Assembly (NCBI GenBank): GCA_022710725.1
Contig: JAKLGK010000013.1
Coordinates: forward strand, 1-48,341
Direction of reading: 5' to 3'
From: Verrucomicrobiota bacterium
GTDB lineage: Bacteria; Verrucomicrobiota; Kiritimatiellia; CAIQIC01; JAGNIJ01
Length of the DNA: 48,341 nucleotides
Each line of letters begins with the position of its first letter. Within the stretch, counting starts at the first letter, position 1. The translations under genes and the position numbers were made by a program. The notes below the pieces were generated by a model. That model was not told the origin of the DNA, did not search any database, and worked only from the letters and a program-made list of their open reading frames with translations. This document shows positions 41,438 to 48,217 of the stretch, in pieces.

Positions 41438-43519
41438 TTGCTTGCTCTCCGACTTCTTGCCCCCGGTCTCGTTTTGCTTGCGGAGCGCCTCGGCTTCCGC
41501 CCGGAGCGGAGCGAGATCCACGCCGGCCTGCTTGAGTTTCCGGGCCACGTCTTCGTTTTGGGGGTCCAGGATGAACGAGCGCTCCCACCGGGGCAGGGCC
41601 TTGTCCTTCTGACCAAGCTTGTCGAACGCATCGCCCAGGTGGTCCAGTATCGTCGGATCTTCCGGCAGGAGTTCGGCGGCCTTGGCGAGCTGTTCCAGGG
41701 CCTTCGGATAGTCGCCCCGCATGTAGTAAATCCAGCCGAGCGTATCAATGAACGCCGCGCTGGTCGGGTTGACGGCCAGGGCCTTGCGCACGTACTCCTC
41801 GGCGCGGTCCAGGTGCCGCCCCTTTTCCGCCCACATGTACGCGAGGTAGTTGTACGCGTCCGCATGTTGGGGATCGAGCTTCAGGCAGCGCCCGATCAAT
41901 TTCTCCGCCCGCTCGAACTCCCCGTTCCGTTCCGCGGCCGCGCCGTACCAGAAATAGAATTTGGCGTCGAGGGCCTCGCCCAGGAAGGCGGATTTCTCGG
42001 CGCGCTCGTCCGCCTTCTCGAACGCGGACAGCGCCTCGGGATAGGCTTTCCGGGAGCTGTGGAGGAGGGCCATGTAGTAGTGGGTGGTGGGATCCCGCGG
42101 CTGGAGCCGGGCCAGTTTGTCCAGGACCCGGATGCACCGGGACAGCGACGCGTCGTCCTCCTGGTCGAAGGCGTGGCGCAGGTAGGCCTCGATATAGGCG
42201 GGGTTCAGCTGGATGGCCTCGTGCAGATGCTTCGCCGCTTCGTCGACGCGATCGGCCGCCTCCGCGGCCAGGGCATAATTGAAGTAGAAGAGCGGGCTGG
42301 CCCCGTCCTCGTCCCGGACCGCCAGTTCGTGGCGTTTCTCGAAAAGCGCCAGGGCCCGGGCATAGTCCTTCATGTCATAGAGCACGTATGCGAGCATCTC
42401 CAGCAGATGGACGTCTTCGGGCCTGTTTTCCAATCCCTCCTCGAGCGCCCGGGCCGCCTCCGCCGGCTGCTTGAGGTCCTCGGAAAGGATCAGGGCCTTT
42501 CGAAGGAGCGGCGTGGGATCGTCCGGGAAAGCCTTCTCGGCCAGGCTGAAATTGAACAGCGCTTTCTCGGTGTCGCCCTTGTCGTGGTAGAGCTCGCCCA
42601 GGTAGAAGAACAGGCGCGGGTGGCCGGGCGCCTGCCGGGTGAGCTCTTCCAGCGCCTGGATCGCCCGGTCCTTGTCACCGAGCTTGAGGAAGCTCAAGGC
42701 CAGCTTCTGCCGGATGAGCAGGCTGTCGGGTTTCTCCTGCTCGACGGCTTCGAAGTACTCAACGGCCCTCTCGATCTGCTGGTCCGCAATGTAGAGGTCG
42801 CCCAGTTGGAACAGGATGGAGGTGTCCGCCGGGGCTTTCTCGCGGGCGCTTTCGAGGATCTGGATGGCCGCCGCCCTGGAGCGGCCCGCCTCGCGGTCAT
42901 CGGTGGCGGCCTCGGCCTTCTCGGCGTGGAGGCCGGCCAGCAGGCGGAGCAGGTCGAGCGGTTCGTCGACCCGGTCCCGCCCGGACTCCAGCAGGCGTAT
43001 GGCCTCGTCGTGCCGGCCTTCCTGGATGAGCAGGGCCGTCAGCTCGATATAGGGATCGGCGTTGGCCGGCTCCCGCCGGATCAGATCGCGGTAGAGCTCG
43101 ATGACGCGCTCGGTGTGGCCGGCGGCGCGGTGAACCAGGATCGTCCACCGCAGGATCTTGTCGGAATCCGGCTGGTGCCGGGTTGCCTCGTCCATTACCC
43201 CGACAGCTTCGTCCACCCGGCGTTGCTGGAGGAGGAGCAGGGCGACGCGCAGCGCGAGTTCCTCGTTGTCCGGGGCCAGGCGCGCCGCCGCCTGGAAATT
43301 GCTCAAGGCGGACGCGTAGTCGCGCCGCCGCTCGTCCAGCAGGCCTTTCGCGTAGCAGGCCAGCGAGTCCGCCCTGGCTTGGCCCTCGGCGCTCAACGCC
43401 GCCAAGTCAGGGGCTTCGGGATTGACGATGACGACCGGCGGGGGAACCGTCCGGCATCCGCCGGCTGCGGCCAACAGCAGCACCCCGGCCATCCACAGGC
43501 TGGACAACACACGCCGCAT
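41435..43519 (-). CDS. TPR lipoprotein
   Basis: This 694-aa protein has a lipoprotein signal (WMAGVLLLAAAGGC, Cys 22) followed by a Pro-rich neck. The rest is almost entirely tetratricopeptide repeats, about 15-17 by eye, for example YASALSNFQAAARLAPDNEELALRVALLL, AIQALEELTRQAPGHPRLFFYLGELYHDKGD and AEEYVRKALAVNPTSAAFIDTLGWIYYMRGDY. It should be a periplasm-facing scaffold anchored in a membrane. It is convergent with the CsgG-like gene and may assist secretion, but nothing in the sequence proves it. A Lys/Glu-rich tail (ALRKQNETGGKKSESKQ) ends the protein. Confidence 0.85.
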   Translation of the reverse strand: MRRVLSSLWMAGVLLLAAAGGCRTVPPPVVIVNPEAPDLAALSAEGQARADSLACYAKGLLDERRRDYASALSNFQAAARLAPDNEELALRVALLLLQQRRVDEAVGVMDEATRHQPDSDKILRWTILVHRAAGHTERVIELYRDLIRREPANADPYIELTALLIQEGRHDEAIRLLESGRDRVDEPLDLLRLLAGLHAEKAEAATDDREAGRSRAAAIQILESAREKAPADTSILFQLGDLYIADQQIERAVEYFEAVEQEKPDSLLIRQKLALSFLKLGDKDRAIQALEELTRQAPGHPRLFFYLGELYHDKGDTEKALFNFSLAEKAFPDDPTPLLRKALILSEDLKQPAEAARALEEGLENRPEDVHLLEMLAYVLYDMKDYARALALFEKRHELAVRDEDGASPLFYFNYALAAEAADRVDEAAKHLHEAIQLNPAYIEAYLRHAFDQEDDASLSRCIRVLDKLARLQPRDPTTHYYMALLHSSRKAYPEALSAFEKADERAEKSAFLGEALDAKFYFWYGAAAERNGEFERAEKLIGRCLKLDPQHADAYNYLAYMWAEKGRHLDRAEEYVRKALAVNPTSAAFIDTLGWIYYMRGDYPKALEQLAKAAELLPEDPTILDHLGDAFDKLGQKDKALPRWERSFILDPQNEDVARKLKQAGVDLAPLRAEAEALRKQNETGGKKSESKQ

Positions 43520-43578
43520 TCCCGATCTCCCATCCTGCGGGCCCGGTGATGGGGCCCCTTGCGACCGGGAGCCAAACA

Positions 43579-43603
43579 GCGCCCCGACAGGACGTCGGGG
43601 CGC
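43579..43603 (-). terminator. Hairpin downstream of the 29-aa gene
   Basis: GCGCCCCGAC (43579-43588) and GTCGGGGCGC (43594-43603) form a perfect 10-bp stem with a 5-nt loop. It is followed on the minus strand by TGTTTGG. Confidence 0.65.
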
Positions 43604-43625
43604 CGTTTCGCCATCCCGGAAACGA

Positions 43626-43715
43626 TCAACCCTTCTTGTGCCGCATCGCGCGCAAGCGTTTCCGGCGTTTATGCTTTGCCATCTTCTTGCGGCGTTTCTT
43701 CTTCACCGAGCCCAT
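43626..43715 (-). CDS. 29-aa basic ribosome-associated protein, AURKAIP1/COX24 type
   Basis: A tiny gene encodes MGSVKKKRRKKMAKHKRRKR followed by LRAMRHKKG. The MGSVxKKRRKxMxKHKxRKxLxxxRxxK pattern matches the small AURKAIP1/COX24-domain proteins of bacteria, relatives of a mitochondrial small-subunit ribosomal protein. More than half the residues are Lys or Arg, consistent with rRNA binding. ATG 43715 follows AAGGAG at 7 nt, and a terminator hairpin lies 23 bp after the stop. It is 34 bp from the hisG stop on the same strand and may be read from the hisG transcript. Confidence 0.88.
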   Translation of the reverse strand: MGSVKKKRRKKMAKHKRRKRLRAMRHKKG

Positions 43716-43749
43716 GTGTTCTCCTTCGGCGCCCCGTCGGTCGGCCGGA

Positions 43750-44634
43750 TCAGGGCACCACCTTGTTCAACCCGATCTCGATAATACCTTCGGCCCCGGC
43801 CCGTTTCAATGCCGGGATGATCTCGCGCACCACCGGTTCCTCGACGACGGACTCGACGGAGAACCAGCCGGTGGAGCTCAAGCTGTTGATCGTCGGCGCG
43901 TGCAGGGCCGGGAGGATGGCCAGCACCTTTTTCAGGTTCTTCTCGTTCACGTTGAGCTTTAGCAGCACCTTGGTTTCCGCGGCGAGGGCGCCGGAGAGCA
44001 GCAGCGCGAGTTGCTCGATCTTGGCCCGTTTCCAGGGGTTCTTCCAGGCCTTGCGGTTGGCGATCAGTTTCGTGGTGGAGGTCAGCACCTCGTCGACGAT
44101 ACGCAGGTTGGCGGCGCGCAGCGAGGAGCCCGTCTCGGTCAGTTCCACGATGGCGTCCACCAGTTCGGGGGCCTTGGCTTCCGTGGCGCCCCAGCTGAAC
44201 TCGACCTCCGCCTTGACCTTGTGGCGGCGGAGGTATTGCTTCGTCAGCGAGACGGCCTCGGTGGCGATGCGCTTGCCCTGGAGGTCCTTGACCGACTGGA
44301 TGCGGGACTTCTCCGGTGCCGCGAGGACCCAGCGGACAGGGCGCAGGCCCTGCTTGGCGTAAATGAGGTCGGCGACGACGTGCACATCCGACTCGTTCTC
44401 CAGGATCCAGTCGTAGCCTGTGATGCCGGCGTCCAGCATGCCATGTTCGACGTAGCGGCTGATTTCCTGGGCGCGGATGAGCCGTCCCTCGAGTTCCGGG
44501 TCGTTGATGGTCGGCAGGTAGGACCTCGAGCCGACGGAGACATTAAAGCCGGCCTTCTTCATCATGAGGAAAGTGGCTTCTTGCAGGCTGCCTTTCGGCA
44601 ACCCGAGCACGAGCTTCCGGGTCGTTTCCGTCAT
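43750..44634 (-). CDS. hisG: ATP phosphoribosyltransferase, long form
   Basis: This 294-aa cytoplasmic enzyme catalyses the first step of histidine synthesis, joining ATP and PRPP. LVLGLPKGSLQEATFLMMKKAGF opens the catalytic domain; AGITGYDWILENESDVHVV and VDAIVELTETGSSLRAANL (PRPP site) follow. Residues from about 220 form the HisG_C ACT-like domain (TKVLLKLNVNEKNLKKVLAILP), so histidine feedback inhibition is expected. ATG 44634 follows GGGAGAAAG. A TTGGAC-18-TATGAT promoter and, further upstream, a perfect palindrome precede it. Confidence 0.96.
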   Translation of the reverse strand: MTETTRKLVLGLPKGSLQEATFLMMKKAGFNVSVGSRSYLPTINDPELEGRLIRAQEISRYVEHGMLDAGITGYDWILENESDVHVVADLIYAKQGLRPVRWVLAAPEKSRIQSVKDLQGKRIATEAVSLTKQYLRRHKVKAEVEFSWGATEAKAPELVDAIVELTETGSSLRAANLRIVDEVLTSTTKLIANRKAWKNPWKRAKIEQLALLLSGALAAETKVLLKLNVNEKNLKKVLAILPALHAPTINSLSSTGWFSVESVVEEPVVREIIPALKRAGAEGIIEIGLNKVVP

Positions 44635-44666
44635 CGTCTTTCTCCCTATCGGTTGAGCAGGGCGAC

Positions 44667-44696
44667 ATCATAGGCGAGGACGGGGGGCGCGTCCAA
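44667..44696 (-). promoter_or_regulatory. Candidate hisG promoter
   Basis: On the minus strand TTGGAC (44696-44691) and TATGAT (44672-44667) are 18 bp apart. The predicted start near 44660 gives a leader of about 26 nt containing the ribosome site. Confidence 0.45.
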
Positions 44697-44746
44697 GGAG
44701 TTTTGCGCCGATTTCTCGCCGTTCGATCCGCCTCCTCCCACACCCT

Positions 44747-44772
44747 GTGACATGTTTTATAAAACATGTCAC
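44747..44772. promoter_or_regulatory. Perfect 26-bp palindrome between nth and hisG
   Basis: GTGACATGTTTTA (44747-44759) is followed directly by its exact reverse complement (44760-44772). It is AT-rich in the centre, in otherwise GC-rich DNA. It contains the stop codon of the nth-like gene and lies about 51 bp upstream of the hisG -35, so it may be an operator or a terminator. With no loop, an operator bound by a dimer seems more likely. Confidence 0.6.
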
Positions 44773-45419
44773 TGTGCGTTCCGGCAACAGGAACGAAGTG
44801 GGCAGCGGGCGCACGCGGGCTTGCGGGCGCGACAGGTGCGACGGCCATGCCGAACCAACTGGAGGTGCATGGCCAGCATCCGCCGGGCCGGCACGTGCCT
44901 CTCCAGGACGGGTCCGATCTGATCCACGGGGAGTTTGGCGCCGACCCAGCCGAGTCGCCGGCACACACGCTCGACATGCGTGTCCACCGGCATGACCGGC
45001 CGGCCGAGGGCAAACAGCAGCACGCAGGCTGCGGTCTTCGATCCGACACCGGGCAAGCTGGTCAGCCAGACCCGCGCCTCCGGGTCGGACAACCGTTTCA
45101 GCCGGGCGAGGCTCAATCGTCCCTCGCGCTCCCGTATCAGGCGGAGCACGAGCCGGATGCGCGGGGCCTTCGTGCGCGCCAGCCCGCCGCTCCGTATGGC
45201 GCGCTCGATGGAACGCGCCGGGGCCGCAGCCACGGCGGGCCAGCTTCGAAATGTCCGTGTCAGTTCCTGGTACGCGCGCCAGGAGTTCGTATCGGAGGTG
45301 TTTTGCGAAAGGATGGTCTGGACCAGCGCGTCCAGCGGGCGCAACCGGCGGAGCCGGGGCGGGGGCCCGTACGCCCTGGTCAGGCGGCGGAACACCGCGT
45401 CCGTCTCGCGACGGGTCAT
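44769..45419 (-). CDS. Endonuclease III-family DNA glycosylase
   Basis: This 216-aa HhH-GPD repair enzyme contains ALVQTILSQNTSDTNSW, the helix-hairpin-helix LPGVGSKTAACVL with the catalytic Lys (128) and VDTHVERVCRRLGW with the catalytic Asp (146). The C-terminal cluster C-x6-C-x2-C-x5-C (196, 203, 206, 212) binds [4Fe-4S]. It would excise oxidised pyrimidines and nick the strand. ATG 45419 overlaps the purN stop (ATGA), so translation is coupled. The open frame continues upstream into purN antisense and is not used. Confidence 0.92.
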   Translation of the reverse strand: MTRRETDAVFRRLTRAYGPPPRLRRLRPLDALVQTILSQNTSDTNSWRAYQELTRTFRSWPAVAAAPARSIERAIRSGGLARTKAPRIRLVLRLIREREGRLSLARLKRLSDPEARVWLTSLPGVGSKTAACVLLFALGRPVMPVDTHVERVCRRLGWVGAKLPVDQIGPVLERHVPARRMLAMHLQLVRHGRRTCRARKPACARCPLRSCCRNAQ

Positions 45420-46024
45420 GAACGGACCACCTTTCCCCCTTCGAGTCGCACCCGGCCGCTGGCCAGCAGCGCGAGCGCCTCGGGATAGGCTAGATGCTCT
45501 TGCTCCTGGATCCGAGCGTGCAGGCTGGCGGGCGTGTCGTCCGGCAGGACGGGGACCCTGCGCTGCAGGATGACGGGGCCCGTGTCCATGCCCTCGTCCA
45601 CGAAATGGACTGTGCAACCGGACTCGGACGCTCCGGCGGCCAGAGCCTGTTCCCATGCCTCCAGACCCGGGAAGGCCGGAAGCAGGGCGGGATGTATGTT
45701 CACGACGCGGCCCGGGAAGGCTCGCAGGAGCGCCGGTTTGACCATGCGCATGAAGCCGGCCAGGGCCACCGTGTCGACTCCATGCTCACGCAGGAGGCCG
45801 ATGACCTGATCCTGCGCGGCGCCGTCCAGCTTGGTCCGGAACGGGGCGCCGTCCACATGGAAAGAGGGGATGCCATGCATCCGTCCCAGTTCCAGGATGC
45901 CGCTCCCGGCGACGTCGGAAACAACGCAGGCCGCGCGCGCATCGAGGCGGCCTGCCTCAATGTACTCGAGGATGCTGCGGGCATTGCTGCCTCTTCCCGA
46001 TCCCAGTATGCCGAGCGAGAGCAT
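45416..46024 (-). CDS. purN: Phosphoribosylglycinamide formyltransferase
   Basis: This 202-aa enzyme formylates GAR with 10-formyl-THF in purine synthesis. It has GILGSGRGSNARSI, AGFMRMVKPALLRAFPGRVVNIHPALLPAFPG (catalytic Asn and His), HFVDEGMDTGPVILQRRVPV (catalytic Asp) and the terminal helix region. ATG 46024 follows GGAG at 7 nt. The folD product elsewhere in the window supplies its cofactor pathway. Confidence 0.95.
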   Translation of the reverse strand: MLSLGILGSGRGSNARSILEYIEAGRLDARAACVVSDVAGSGILELGRMHGIPSFHVDGAPFRTKLDGAAQDQVIGLLREHGVDTVALAGFMRMVKPALLRAFPGRVVNIHPALLPAFPGLEAWEQALAAGASESGCTVHFVDEGMDTGPVILQRRVPVLPDDTPASLHARIQEQEHLAYPEALALLASGRVRLEGGKVVRS

Positions 46025-46119
46025 GTTCTTCTCCGCGGCCCAGCATAGCGGGTTGCGGCGGGAGGGCAAGCGCGCCGGGCCTGCGCCCGTGACCCGCGCA
46101 AAAACTTAAAAAAATGAGT

Positions 46120-46147
46120 TGTGTTTGCGCCGGGGCCGGTTACATTA
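46120..46147 (+). promoter_or_regulatory. Candidate promoter of the RRM gene
   Basis: TTGTGT (46120-46125) and TACATT (46142-46147) are 16 bp apart. This gives a leader of about 130 nt, unusually long here, which contains complementary CAGAAAG and CTTTCTG segments. Confidence 0.4.
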
Positions 46148-46283
46148 CCGTCGCAGGCAGGAGAGCAGGCAGAAAGCAGCCGGATGGTCAGCAAACCTTC
46201 TTTCTGACAGCATATCAGAAGCCCGAACGTGTAGGGTGGTGCTGTTGGATACTCCCTCCGAACGATAAAAGGAAAGCAAACAG

Positions 46284-46601
46284 ATGGGTACAAGGTTATA
46301 CGTGGGCAACCTCTCGTTCAACACGACCGAAGGAGAACTCCAGCGGTTGTTCGAACAGGCAGGCAAGGTGACGAGCTGCAACATCATCATGGACAAGTTC
46401 ACCAACAAGTCCAGAGGGTTTGCCTTCGTTGAGATGAGTTCGCAGGACGAGGCCAACAAGGCTATTGCCACGTTGAACGGCAAGGAAGTCGATGGCCGGG
46501 CCCTGACGGTCAACGAAGCGCGTCCGCGTGAAGAGCGCCCCCGTGGCGACTTCGGCGGCGGCGGCGGCCGTGAGTGGAGGGGTGGGGACCGGCGGCGTTA
46601 A
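46284..46601 (+). CDS. RRM RNA-binding protein with Gly/Arg tail
   Basis: This 105-aa protein is a single RNA-recognition motif with RNP2 LYVGNL (5-10) and RNP1 KSRGFAFVEM (42-51), followed by an Arg/Gly-rich tail (RPRGDFGGGGGREWRGG). Similar Rbp proteins in cyanobacteria and PVC bacteria respond to cold and bind RNA in the cytoplasm. ATG 46284 follows AAAAGGAAAG. The long leader could carry post-transcriptional control (inference). A strong terminator follows at 46626. Confidence 0.95.
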   Translation: MGTRLYVGNLSFNTTEGELQRLFEQAGKVTSCNIIMDKFTNKSRGFAFVEMSSQDEANKAIATLNGKEVDGRALTVNEARPREERPRGDFGGGGGREWRGGDRRR

Positions 46602-46625
46602 TCGCTGGCTGCACCATAGAGACCG

Positions 46626-46655
46626 AAAAAGGGCATCCCTCGGGATGCCCTTTTT
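46626..46655 (+). terminator. Rho-independent terminator of the RRM gene
   Basis: GGGCATCCC (46631-46639) pairs with GGGATGCCC (46642-46650), flanked by A5 and T5 so that the stem can extend to 14 bp. The T-run runs to 46655. Confidence 0.93.
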
Positions 46656-46709
46656 CTTGATCCATCCCGCTATTTTACGTGGTTGCATCCGGTTGCGGCA
46701 CGGGCGAGA

Positions 46710-48134
46710 ATGGATAAACGAAGGAACCGGGCTCTCTTGCAGCAACGTATTCACAGCATCGCCCGATGGATCGGCTTGGCCACCGTCCTGGCGGGCATTC
46801 CCGTCCGCGGCGGCGAGGCGCTGCCCTTGCCCGCCGTGGAATGGAAAGCCGGGGATCGCGTGCTGGTGCTGGCCCCGCATCCTGGCGATGAAACCATCGG
46901 GTGCGGAGCGACCATCCGGCAGCTGACGGCAACCGGCATCCCCGTCCGCATTGTGTTCCTCACGTGTGGCGAGCACAGTCAGTGGTCCCTGCAACTCTAT
47001 CGCGAGAGGCTGGTGGTCAACCCGGACAAGGTCAGCCTGCTTGGTCCCCGGCGCATGCAGGAGGCGCGGGCTGCGGCCGGGGAACTGGGGCTCGCGGCCG
47101 ACAGCCTGCTGTTTCTGGGCTATCCCGATTTTGGGACGCTGAACATCTGGTGCGCCCACTGGGCCGAGGCGATGCCCTTCCGGAGCCTGTTGACCCGGAC
47201 CCGCGAGGTCCCCTATGCCGACGCGCTTCACCCCGGCGCGCCCTACAAGGGGGAAGTTCTTCTGGCCGACCTGAAGGACGTGATCCGGGATTTCCGGCCC
47301 ACCTGCATCCTTGTTTCGCATCCGGCGGACCAGCATCCGGATCACCAGGCCCTCTACCTCTTTAGCCGCGTGGCCTTGTGGGACCTGTCGGACGAGCCCG
47401 AACCGGTCCGCCGGCCGTACCTCATCCATTACACGCACTGGCCCGACAGGGATGGAACCTCCTGGCTCTTGCCCCCGACCGACCTCGCGGGCGCGATCGA
47501 CTGGCATGCCGTGGCCGCGGATCCGGAGCAGGCCGCGTCCCGCGACCGCGCCCTGGCCGCCCACCAGACCGACGAGACGTTCAGTTCCGGGCGGCTGCGG
47601 CTGTTTGCCCGGGCCAACGACCTGTACGGCGATTTTGCCGACGCGGATCTGTCGGTCGGGCCCGAGACGTTGGAGTCCGGAAAAGCGCCGCAGATCCTGC
47701 CGGAGGAACTCACCGCGGAGGAGAAGGAGCGCCATGTCGGAGTCGAGGCCTGCACGATGTCTCTGGAGGGGCGCATCGTGCAGGTGGACCTTCGGCTCAA
47801 CCGCGCCCTCGAGCCTGGCATGGGCGCGTCCGTGTATGTGTTCGGATATCGCCCGGATCATCCATTCGAGCATATGCCCAAGCTGATTATCACCCTCAAG
47901 GCGTTCTCCGCGGAGGTGCTGGATCAGGCGCGCCCCTGTCCACCGGGCCTGGTCTCCGTGAAGCGCTCGGGAGCGGACATCCGCCTTCGTATTCCCCTCG
48001 AGGCGCTCGGCTCTCCGGATCGTCTTCTTGCCGGCGCGAGAACCTATCTCAACGACGTGCCCCTGGATTGGGTGGCGTGGCGGGTGCTGCGCGTGCCGTC
48101 CGGCGCGGATTCTTCAGCCTCTGTGGAGCCGTAA
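46710..48134 (+). CDS. Exported PIG-L/LmbE-family deacetylase-like protein
   Basis: This 474-aa protein has a basic start (MDKRRNRALLQQR) and hydrophobic stretch (IGLATVLAGIPV), suggesting export. The PIG-L fold is clear: VLVLAPHPGDETIGCGATI near 60 and ILVSHPADQHPDHQALY near 210. In the usual PHPDDE motif the first Asp is the general base and the second a zinc ligand; here the first is Gly. The metal-binding His/Asp/His set remains, so activity may be reduced or altered. Residues about 300-474 form an added beta-rich domain. ATG 46710 is chosen; TTG 46683 is in frame. Confidence 0.82.
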   Translation: MDKRRNRALLQQRIHSIARWIGLATVLAGIPVRGGEALPLPAVEWKAGDRVLVLAPHPGDETIGCGATIRQLTATGIPVRIVFLTCGEHSQWSLQLYRERLVVNPDKVSLLGPRRMQEARAAAGELGLAADSLLFLGYPDFGTLNIWCAHWAEAMPFRSLLTRTREVPYADALHPGAPYKGEVLLADLKDVIRDFRPTCILVSHPADQHPDHQALYLFSRVALWDLSDEPEPVRRPYLIHYTHWPDRDGTSWLLPPTDLAGAIDWHAVAADPEQAASRDRALAAHQTDETFSSGRLRLFARANDLYGDFADADLSVGPETLESGKAPQILPEELTAEEKERHVGVEACTMSLEGRIVQVDLRLNRALEPGMGASVYVFGYRPDHPFEHMPKLIITLKAFSAEVLDQARPCPPGLVSVKRSGADIRLRIPLEALGSPDRLLAGARTYLNDVPLDWVAWRVLRVPSGADSSASVEP

Positions 48135-48185
48135 ACTGGCGTTGCGCGACCTTGGGGTGTATCGTAAAAAAGGCCACTGGGCTTC

Positions 48186-48217
48186 CCCCGTACGGGAAAA
48201 CCCGGGATGGACAGTGG
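48186..48217 (+). repeat. Degenerate copy of the tRNA-insert end and 3' exon
   Basis: CCCCGT-ACGGG-AAAA followed by CCCGGGATGGACAGTGG resembles the end of the tRNA-Ser gene in this window: CCCCGT (48286-48291), ACGGGG-AAAA (48316-48325), CCGGACGGACAAATGG (48326-48341). The 24 nt inside the second hairpin are missing from the upstream copy. It ends where the tRNA begins. Confidence 0.5.

Noticed and set aside
41438..43549. A 703-codon frame opposite the TPR lipoprotein gene
   Set aside because: It mirrors the codon pattern of the TPR gene, lacks a ribosome site and recognisable domains, and is explained by GC-rich third positions.
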